The notes under the pieces are model-generated. The model searched no databases, had not been told where the DNA came from, and saw only the letters and a list, made by a program, of their open reading frames with translations. From NCBI GenBank assembly GCA_039621445.1, contig CP154955.1:55619341-55683340 (forward strand): 64,000 nt of DNA, written 5' to 3'. The DNA is from Euglena gracilis (taxonomy: Eukaryota > Euglenida > Euglenophyceae > Euglenales). The position numbers and the translations under genes are program-made. Below, piece after piece: positions 11,447-21,900 of the stretch (positions within the stretch are counted from its first letter, which is position 1; each line of letters opens with the position of its first letter).

Positions 11447-11868
11447 CAGGGTAGACAAAATTACGGTAGGCGAAAATCACGGGTGAAAAATTACGGTAAA
11501 TTTTTTTTGTTAAAATTCTGTATTCGACCACTTGTTAACAATTTTTGCCATGGTGAAGTTGTGTTGCCCATGCTTTTCATTGAGAAAATTGAATGAATTT
11601 TGGCTATTTTCCCTCAAAAATGGCACCAAGGGTCAACATTTGCCAACATTTGTCCAAATCTTGTCATTTTCGGGCATTTTAGGCCATTTCCCAACCAATT
11701 GTTGTCATTTTGGGCCGAGGCTTCACAAAAGCGGGTGTGGGATTTGGGCCCAGGCTTCACAAAAGCGGGTGTGGGAAGCTGACACTGGTCAAAAATTATG
11801 TAAAAAAGTATGGCAAAGTTTGGGCATTTTACCAGATTTTTTGTCCACCGTATTTTTTGTCCATCCTG
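11447..11868. mobile_element. GACAAAAAT-ended inverted-repeat element
   Basis: The left end CAGGGTAGACAAAATTACGG and the right end, whose reverse complement starts CAGGATGGACAAAAAATACGG, form a TIR. A second pair of GACAAAA-like motifs lies just inside. Relatives are at 13406-13496, 14588-14977, 20160-20432 and 59638-60088. I see no 8-bp target duplication, so this is a different family from the CAGGG hAT-like elements. Confidence 0.65.
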
Positions 11869-11999
11869 TATAGATATCCAGTCATACACCCACATATTTT
11901 GAATACACACATGGAATATATGCCTGCATGAATCCCTGAATAATAGTCCCCCAGTTTCGTTATTTTGCATCCCAAAGTTGGGGGAAGTGTTGTTCTGAG

Positions 12000-12180
12000 G
12001 GTGGGGGATGTTTTATTTGTTCATTGTTTTATTTGTTTATTTGTTATTTTTGTTATTTTTGTTATTTTTTGTTATCTTTATTATTTGTTTGTTTGTTTGT
12101 TATTTGTTTGTTTGTTTGTTGTTTGTTCATTTATTTGCATGTTCATTCTTATTTATAATTAATGATTAATATTATTATTT
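12000..12180. repeat. TTTG/TTAT-rich low-complexity tract
   Basis: Repeated TTTGTTTATTTGTTATTTTTG units run through 12012-12165. No gene content is visible. Confidence 0.85.
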
Positions 12181-12599
12181 TGATTTGTACAAAAATGACT
12201 CAACAGTTGGCAAGAAGACCTTTTATGAGTTCCTGCAGACCCCCACTTGTTTACAAATTCAGGCAGCCAATTCATCCTTTTTTTATTTTGCAAACTTAGT
12301 TTCATCGATGCTCTTTCGGCACATCTTCACCAGGACTATGTGGCAAGGTGGGTTTGTTGTCCGGGTAACTGAAGTCTTCCCCGGGGTGCACTTGGATTCG
12401 TTCAGATACAAAAAAAATCTCTATGTACTGTCCCATACCATATGTGTGCACGTTACACACGCCCTGCCGGGATGCCGCTCTCGGTTGTCCTTCTCTTCCC
12501 CAGAACCCCCTCCTCCTCCGCTCCCCTCCTCTCCTCCTTCCCTCCGCGGCCCGCCGCGGCCGCCCCGCCACATGCGCAGGCCTCTTTTTAAGGAAGTGC

Positions 12600-12880
12600 G
12601 CACCCCCGGGGGAGGGGTGTGTGCTATGGGCAGGCAGGGTGGTTGGGCACTGTCGACCCCCCCCGGGGGGTTAGTTTTTTGGGGTGGGCAGTGTTACAGC
12701 ACACCCGCCCCGCCCCCCCCCCCCCTGGCGCCAGAGGCGCCGGGGCCCGAAAATGGCCATTTTCGAGGGAAATTTGCCCGGGTTGGCCGGCACCGGGGTC
12801 CAAAACCGACCCCTCGGGGAGCTGTGCCTGCTGTAGGCAGGCACCCCAGAGGACAAGGCACCCCCCCCCCCCCGGGTAGT
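12600..12880. repeat. GGCGCC-core repeat just upstream of the PCF11 start
   Basis: The segment contains GTGCTATGGGCAGG, TGGCGCCAGAGGCGCCGG, GGCCATTTTCGAGGGAAA and a CCAAAACCGACCCC block. The same series occurs at about 42150-42290 and 61180-61360. It ends 16 bp before the proposed PCF11 ATG, so it probably forms part of the promoter or 5' leader. Confidence 0.55.
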
Positions 12881-12895
12881 AACAGAAGCCTGCAC

Positions 12896-12982
12896 ATGCG
12901 CCCGGCGGAGAGCGAGCTGAACGCGGACATCGTGACGGAGTTCTATGAAGCACTCCTGGATCTCGAGGCCAGGCACCCCAAG
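12896..12982 (+). CDS. PCF11: PCF11 exon 1: start codon and first CID helix
   Basis: ATG at 12896 opens MRPAESELNADIVTEFYEAL and continues LDLEARHPK. This matches the PCF11 N-terminus, where D-IV--Y---L-DL-F-SRP begins the CID. No GT donor fits the homology. The best end is AAG followed by GCTCAC at 12983, a possible GC-AG intron. A strong AAG/GTGAGG donor at 13059 lies beyond an in-frame stop. Confidence 0.75.
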
Positions 12983-15900
12983 GCTCACCCTGGAGGGGAT
13001 CAAATGACGTCAGAAAGCAACTCTGCACCCATCCATGGAGTCAACCCCGCCTGACAAGGTGAGGCCACTCAACTCGCATGTGTTTGACACATACATTTTT
13101 TATGGTGCTCAAGAACTGGCCCAGACAGCCCAAACTTCGTTGGTGTTTCTGACACAAAAAGAAAATTGCTAAAAGTAATCAAACAAAGCAGAAACAACAG
13201 CATCGAAAACAAGGTTGCCAACACTGAGTGATTGTGTGTGGTGTCGCTGTGTGTTGCGCATGCCAAAGAAGCGCTCGTGTTGACCCTACACAAACAAACC
13301 ATGTGCTGGGAACAAGCACATTATGTGGTCTTTCCCCAGTCCGAGGCTCTGAATCAGCAAGAGGGACAGAGCGCACTGAGGACATCTGTTGGCAGCCGGG
13401 AACTCCAATCCGGACAAAACAACGGGAAACAAAAATGATGGGAAACCACCCAAATTTTCCCGTCATTTTTGTTTCTCGTCATTTTTGTCTGGATTGTATG
13501 CCGAGGGGAGCCGCTTCCAATCCTGGACCGGGTCATGGGGAAGGCCCCTCAGGCAGTGCGGTGCCTGCCGGGGACTTGCGAGAAATGGCGCATTGATGCG
13601 CTGACGGAGATCGCCGCGCAGCAGGCGAGCGAGGGGTTCCTGTGCCCGGGGCGGGGGTACGGCCTCGTCCTGGCCGGCTTGCGGATCCAGTCGACGCCCA
13701 CATATGTTGTGGATGAATTCCGCTGCGGGTTTGTGTTGGTTTGGCACCCGAAGTTGAAGGAAGTGCTGTTTATTATGGGGGTGGAGGGTGTTTTGTCTGT
13801 ACAACCTTTTTTTGATAGTGTACAAAATTTTTTTACTTAAAAGTTGCTCCAGTGCACCTGCCATGTGCTTTGCGTTGCCAATCACCGCCACATACCACCA
13901 CCCGTCACACTGCCCATCGCCCCACTCCACCTTACATCATCCTTAACCGGACACTCAAAAAGGTTGCAAAACCCAACAGAGCATCATCTCAGCTGAAAGA
14001 AAACGCTCGTCTGAGGAAGATTGCTTGATTGTTACCGCTGAAAATTTTGAAAAAATGACGGGAATTGCTATTTCCGACGTATTTTGGCAAAAATCACGAT
14101 GTTGGGTCATTTTGGTATACTGACCAATGATTACTGGTGATTACGATTGCTAGCAATTACCCCATCTTCTAACCTCTCTCCTGTCGGATGACCAAAACAG
14201 GCTTCTTTGGGCCTGAGTGGGGCAAGTTGGTGATAAGTCCGAATTGCCTTATCAATAGAAAGGGATTGCACCTGAAGAATAGGTCTGAAAAAAAATTGGA
14301 ATAGGCCAAGTTGTCAAAGTTTTTGCTAAAAATTGTGACGAGGCACGTCTGATTTAAATGGCCGAGGATGGAAGATAAATGCACATCCGTGGCTGTGGTG
14401 TGCTCGGCGCCAGTGGTGCATTTGGAATGAGTTTGGGATACAGGGACAGCTAGCATGGTATAAAGCAAAGGCAGACCTGTTAATCCTGTTAATGTAGGAA
14501 AGTGGCTGTTTCCGAGGGCGAAAGGGTCACCCACCGCTACGAGCAAATTGTTCAACTTGGCTTTTTAAGTGTTATGAACTGTGTATGCAGTGCAGACAAA
14601 AATTACAGGAGACGAAAATCACGAGAAAAATATTATGGTAAAGAATTATGGGAAGGTTTTGATTTTGAAAAGAAAGATGCGAAAACTCAAAATTTCAGGG
14701 GAAATGGTGGTATTTTCTTTGTGATGAAGATTTTCTGGCAAAGAGTCAACTCAAAATTCCAATAAATGGTCAAAAAGGGCTTCTGCTTTTTCTTATAACA
14801 ATGCTTCATTTCAAAATATACCCCAAGAGTTGACGCATTACATAACTCTGCCTGTTTTTGTGTGAAATTTGACCACCACTGAAAGTGTGGCTTCTCCAAA
14901 GGGCGGAGGAAATAGATTATGGGAAAATTGGGGCAGTTTTCCATAATCTTTGTCTCCTGCAATTTTTGTCCGCACTGTCAGTAGCAACGAGCCCAAAAAC
15001 GTGTCCACCGACTTGTGCAAAGTTCCGCCGCAGTGACATCGGTGGAAAACAAATATAGGAAAACCTGAAATTGGGAACCCTCCCCCCACCAAATAACACA
15101 CCCGGGTATATATTCCCCGGGGTATATATTCCCCAGGTGTATATATATATATACATATATATATATTCCCTGGGGGGGGCGGCATTTAAGAGAAGCCAAT
15201 ACCGCGAAGTGTGAAATTAGGAACCTCCTCCCAAACGTCTGGGTTCCCCGGCCCCGGCAGCGGGAGACGGTCTACGCGCTGGAGCAGCGGCTGCAGACCG
15301 CGAAGCCTGCGCACAAGCTGCCGGCGTGGTACCTGCTGGACGCGCTGGCGAAGGCGGCGGGGGCCCCAGCGCGGAAGGCGCTGGAGGAGGCGCTGCCGGA
15401 CCTCATCGTGAAGCACATGGACTTCGAGCACCCGACGCTGAACGAGAAGTGTGCGGCACAAATGGAGCATGGTTGTGTGTATGTTTATGATTATTGCTTG
15501 TCTTTTCCCCCTGTTTTTAGCACGGGGGGAGGGGACAGATGCTGGGAGGGGGTCTGTCCCCTCAGGTTGGGGGAGGGTGGCTATTCCTTTCTTCCAGCCA
15601 GCTGCAGCCAGGCTGCAACCTCCCAGGGCGGTCCATAAGGGACAGGAAGCCCTTTTTTCCCCCTTAAGGACCAAGGGACGGCCAACGGCCGATCCGGGTC
15701 AAAAATTAATAGTCAAAGAAACACATTTTTTGACGTCTTGGGTGGATGGGCAATGGTCCAAGGATGCCAGAAATCACTTTCCCCCCCATTTTTGCCCCAT
15801 TTTTTCCCCGTCCATTCTTCCTATGAATTTTTCATTGAATGTGCTGGGATGGGAAGTTTCTTTCTGTTGAGGACCGCCCTGGACCACCCACCCACCCACC

Positions 15901-18900
15901 CACCCACCCACCCACCCACACACAACGGGCTCAATACACAACACACACACACACACACGACACACACACACACACACACGCACACGCCCAGAACACCTCA
16001 CGCACAAACACACCTCATGCACACAACACAACACAACACAACACACATGCACACAAACAAACAACGCATGCACTCATACTCACACAACGCCCTCATACCC
16101 TCACAACACACAACACACAACACACAACATAACATGCACACACCCACACCCACCCACCCACCCACCCACCCACCCACCCATCCACCCACACACACAGCAT
16201 GGTCCTTAAGGGACAGGATCTTTTTTTCCTCGTTAAGGACCGCCCCTTGAGGACCGCCATCAGGCCTAAAGGTGGGCCAACGGCAAGTCTGGGAGTCGAA
16301 CGGGGTCGAAAATGGAAAATATATAAAAGAGGTTGAAAAACACATTTCTTGATGTTTTGTGTGGATGGGCGATGGCCCAAGGGTGCCAGAAATCTCGAAG
16401 TCGAATAGTTTCTGCTAAAATATGGGTATTTTTAGCTATGTTTCCTGTGGATTTTGGTTGAATGTGCTGGGACAGTTTTTTTTTTGCTAAAGGACCGCCC
16501 TGTACACACACAACGCACAAACACACACAACAAAACGAACAACACACATACAACACCTCAGATTGGGTTTGGAGTGTGGCCCCCAGCACAAGACACACAT
16601 CTATGCACAAGACAGAAACCACACAACCCACATCTAATGCACACATATGCACTCACACACACACACACAACGCTCTGCCTGTACACCCATCCCTTCCTGC
16701 CCCACAGGTACACGGAGCTCATCACGGTGTGGAGCGACACGAAGCTGTTCCCCGCCACGCTGTTCACCCGGGTGGAGGAGCTCCTGCTGGCAGCCACCCG
16801 CAAGGCCATCCCTCCCCCACCGCCGGCCAAGCCGCCTGGCCAGGGCCCCGCAGGCCGGGTGTTCGCCGGATTCCATCGTGGTTTCCAGGTTGTGTGTCTC
16901 CCTTTTCTCGTTTGTTTTGGCAAGTGGGTTTCAAGTTTTAAAAGCATTTTTTTGCGCTGTGGAAATTCGGATGTGTCATTGGCATTGCTTTGGTGCAGAC
17001 CTTTCCTGGGGACAAACATAATCCTCCAGTGCCTCCGCCTGGGTCGACTGTGCCCCGCCTTGGGCGAAAGTCCAGCCAGCTGGCGGCCATACACGGACGG
17101 GCATTTTCCGACAAATTCAATCAATGTCAGTGTCGGGTGTGTCTGTTGTGTCTGAAATTGAGATGGCTCTGCGCTGATGTGCCGGAGGTGTTTTTATAAA
17201 AAAAATTCCTTTTCTGTGTTTCACCGTGGGCTGACCGGCCAGGTCTCCAACCAAGAGCAGAATCGACAATCGGCACCCCCCCCCGAGCCACCTGCGAGAG
17301 GCCCTGCCCCCGCCACCACGGCCCCCCCGCCCCTACCCCCGACCCTCCCCCTCCGCCCCTCCCCTCCAACCGTGGTGGCCCCCGCCGGCCCTGCAGCGCC
17401 GCCCACCGCCACGCCGCCCGTCACCCTGCCGCCCGGGGCGAGTTTGGCGCACCGCGCGCCGGCTTTCATTCCCGGCTCTGAGTACCCATGTTCCCCGGTC
17501 GCTCCTTGCTTGCTTTCCGCGGCAAGGTTTCATTTTCTCTCTAACTTCTAATTTTTGGTTTACTGAGTTCTTCGGTTTATCTCATCTCAGCCGTTGCCAG
17601 GTTTGTCCACGACGTTGATGCGTGTCGAAGTCTTTCTCGACGTAAACCAAATGCCCTGAATACATACACAAACTGACATATGGCTTCGCGCAAATACATG
17701 AAACATATCTGCACTTCCATCGGGTACACTTGTTTTATGCCTGCAACTAAACCCCCCCCAAATATAAAGCCTTATATTTGGACGGGATTTCAAGACTCTC
17801 ATTAGGGCGGGCTTCATATTTGGGGGGGGGGATCAAACTTTTTTGGGTGACCTCCATGACCTTCGGCAGCCTTCAATTGTGGCCAAATACCAAAATTTAT
17901 GACAAATTATTGTTGTGTATTAGCTATTTTCCCCAAAAATGTGCAATTATTATCCAAAATGGAGTATTTCTGGTGAAAAAATGTTGTCCACCTAAAATTA
18001 TTCTGCTTTTCCCTGAATGGCACCATCGCCCGGCTCCACATCAGAGGGGGGGGGCTTTATATTTGGGGGGGGTTTACTGCGGAGATAATAAACAAAGAAA
18101 CTAACAAACAAACAAAAAACAATAATTCTGCGCTGATAATAAAATAATAAAACTCATAAAATTGTGAATATTTTGGTAAAATTGATTGGTGTTCAATGCT
18201 GATAATGGACCATTGAACGGTACGTGATACTAACAAGTGATAAAACCACCCATCTGTGTTCGGGGCACGCTTGTGCGGACCACCGCCGACCAGCGCCGAC
18301 CACGCTCGCCCCGCCGCCGCTCCTCGCCACCGGGTGGCCCCTCCTGCCCCTCGGGCTGTGGCCGGGGGCCGGCCCCCTGCCCAGGGTCCGGCATCCGCAG
18401 GGTGCCCAGAACCGGGGGGACAGCCCCTGCACCTGGCCTTAGTGAAAGCAAAATCACGGGAAGTGAAACTTGTGAGAAAAAATGTATGACGAGGAATTTT
18501 TTTTGGGAAACTTTGGAAGCTTTAATTTTGGGGAATGTTTTTTTTCCGACGACTGCATCCTTGACTTGTTTCCGCCCACAGGTTTCAAAATGTAAAACAT
18601 CCAGCCCCCCAAATAATACCTCCCCCCCCCCTCAGGGTCCGACTTCGTCGACTGAGTTAATACTGCCCCCCCCATTTTTGGGCCGACGACCCGGATTTTG
18701 CCTGAAAACGCAGGTAAAAATCACATACTCTGACAGCATATTGGGAAAAAATCAATTTTTCTGGATCGTCTGGCCTCCAAAATTGCTTCCATTTTGAGGA
18801 TGCCCTCGAGAAGCAAGGACTTCATCAAGACCGTGTGGGGTGTTACATGTATTACATATATGAATATGGCAAGTGTCAAGTTTAGTACCCCCCCGGGGTA

Positions 18901-21900
18901 CTGAACTTGACACCGGGTTGGGCATGGGGTATACCTGGGGTTAGTTAAGGGCGTAGGGTTAGGGTTAGGTCTTGCCAGCCTGGGTGACGGCGGCCGCATG
19001 CACGACACGCATCCCCCCTGGGCCCGGGCCGGCGCGATTCCCAAAGGCGGCAGAGAGGCAGGGAGGAAGAAAAAAAGGCCTGCCGAACGGTCGGCCCCCA
19101 CAAGGGGCTTAGCCCCGCCTGGCCTTTGGGGTGACTCCAAAAGGCGGGGTGTCAGGATTTGCCCCCGGTGGTCAGGCCAGCCGCCGCCCGCCGGCCCAGC
19201 CCGGGGGGGATGCGCGTTGCGCGTGCAGCCGGCACCCAGGCCGGCCAGTCCTAACCCTTCGCCTTCACTTGCCCCAGGTACACCCCGTGCCCAACCCGGT
19301 GTCAAGTTTAGTACCCCCGGGGGGGTACTAAACTTAACACTTGCCATATATATGTGTATATCTGTGTATGCATGTATGCCCGAAGTCCCAGCCCGAGGGG
19401 GGTATTATTTGGGGGGGGATAGCTTCCCAAAATTTTCGAAAATTTTCGAAGTCCCATAGGACCCAAAATAGCACCCAAAACACCCGGTTGAATTTTCGGA
19501 AAGATTTCTGCTGTCGTCCGTCGCTCCTGGGATGTGCAACCAGAAACCCTAACCCCCCCCCCCCAAATATAAAGCCCGCCGACTTTATATTTGGACGGGA
19601 TTTCAAGACCCTCAGGGGGGCTTTATGTTTGGGGAGGGCTTTATATTTGGGGGGGGAAGCAACCTTTTTTGGGTGGCCTCTGTGACCTTTGACGGCCTTC
19701 AATTGTGGTTAAATACCAATTTTATGCCCAATTTTTGTTGTGCACCTCCTATTTTTTGCAGAAATTGTCCAAAATGGAGCATCTCTGGTGAAAAAAATGT
19801 TGTGTCCACCCCAGATTTTCCCACTGTTTTCTGAATGATGCCAGCGTCTGGCACCACGTCGGGGGGGGGCTTTATATTTGGGCGGCAAAACCAAACCCCC
19901 TGGGGGGGGGGGCTTTATATTTGGGGAGGGGGGTTTATATTTGGAGGGGGGCTTTATATTTGGGAGGGGTTTACTCTCTGAGACTGTGGTGTGAAAACCA
20001 TCCGAAAATGTGTTGTTTGCATATCTCAGGTGTGTGACGGCTGTTTTTTGACCATTCATCTGTAGTCTGCCCTCCATAGGCAATGAACCGATTATGGACA
20101 ATGGACAGACAATGGACAATGGACCTTCTCTGTTTTCCCTGTCTTCTCTTTGCCTCAAGGACGTGTCGGAAAGGTGCTGTGGGGAAAAATGATGGGGAAA
20201 ATAGTTCAAGGAAAATTCAGGTGCTTTCCCAATATATATCTTCCCTGTCATTTATGTTCGGACTGTACAGTCCGGACATAAATGGCGGGAAACTTAATTG
20301 ACGGGGGGATATAAGACAGGAAACATTGACTTGGTTGGGCGATTTTGGAAAAATGAATGGCGGGAAAATTGGCGGGAAAATTGGGTGGTTTCCTATCGTT
20401 TTGGTTTCGCGTATTTTTGTTCTGACTCGGTGTGAACCCCCTGCCCCGGCCGCTGCCGCTGGCGCCGCTGGACTGGGCGGCGCAGCGCCGGCAGCGGACC
20501 GCCCTCCTCCGCGACGCGCTGCACAGCGGGCCGCGGCTGGTCTGCGACCAGTGCGCCCTCCGCCCCCGGGTCGGTGGGAGCCTGGACCGGCGTAGAGGGT
20601 TGTCTGCGGCCGTCAGACACTTTTGTCTTTTTTCTTTTTCAGTGGTGATTTTCACTGATGGCCTCTCTTGGTTTTCCATCAACACTCTAAGGGATTGACG
20701 GTGTACAAAAGAAGGGCCTCTGTCTGCGGCTGCCAAAGGTGCCCAGCCCTACTCTCCTCGTGTCAGGCTGCTTGCATGCAGGGGATTTCTTAAGCCGGAG
20801 GGTACCCTACTCCCGGGGGGGGGACCAGTGCATGCAACTAAGGGGGGGGGACCAGCCAGCCAGCCAGCTCAAATCCAGCCAGCAGCCCAAATTCGGGCTA
20901 GCCCCCCCCCCCGGGGTCGAGTGAAATAAAGTCGGGTCCAGCCCGGCCGGAGGCCAGGCCAGCCGGCCGAAGGCTGGGCCAGCCAGCCGCAGGCTGGCCA
21001 GCCATTTGGGCTGCCCAGGTCACCTATCCCTGCATTTTTCCCCCTCACCACAGCTTCCTCCATCACAGCCCCCCAGCCTTGATCTAGCTCCATCCACCAA
21101 AATGTCGAAAATGGCAAAAAATGTTTAGAAAAGTTTGTTTTTCACCGACCCAGCCCAGCCCAGCCCCTCCAGCCCCGGACCCCCCTCCCCCCCCCCTGGG
21201 GGGTCCAGCCAGCCAGCTCAAATCCAGCCAGCAGTCTTTTTGCCAGCTGGAGGCTGGACCCCCCCCCCGGGGGTCCTTAAGATATCCCCTGCTTGCATGA
21301 TTGACGTGGACCATCTTAGTCCCATTCTTTTGAATTGACAAAGATTTGCAGCCAACCTGAATGCGTTTTGTGTTATTCAAAGGCAGGATTGGTGGGAGGT
21401 GTGCTTTTGGCCAGTGCAAAACAACAACAACACCAACAACAAAAAACAAACAACAACGCGGCTTTGCAGTTGCCAAGTCACCCCTGTTTGAACTCGTTGG
21501 TCTGGAAATAGCGCTGGGCAGCAGGGGGCAGGTCAAAAACGATGGTTCTCATGACGCGGCACCCGGCCAAGTGATTTGGCAAAGCGGTTTTAAGCCATGA
21601 CTGCCTACACGGAAAAGCATCTCCGGCCCCTTCCAGGGTATTTGGGTACTGCCAGGGGTAAGGGCCCCGCCGGAGCTTCAGGGAGGGGGTCTAATTGGGA
21701 TTCCTTTCAGGTTTATCTCAGGCCAGTGAGGGCAGGGGTCAGGCATCGACCCAAAGCGCCACCATCCCGCCCTCCTCAATCCAGGGGGGGGGAATTGATT
21801 GCCGCACTTTTTCCAATTTCCGCAACTGCCCGCAATTCCTGCAGTTTCTAGCAACTTCCACAATTTTCCGTAATTTTCCGCAATTGCTACAATTTCCCGC

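Noticed and set aside
18950-18972. GGGTTAGGGTTAGG as a telomere or interstitial telomere
   Set aside because: Only two units, located inside the arm of a TIR element. The similar stretch at 2670-2760 is degenerate.
19000-19290. GC-rich exon between 19000 and 19290
   Set aside because: It is the interior of the 18868-19345 inverted-repeat element. Frames are open only because of GC content, and no homology is seen.
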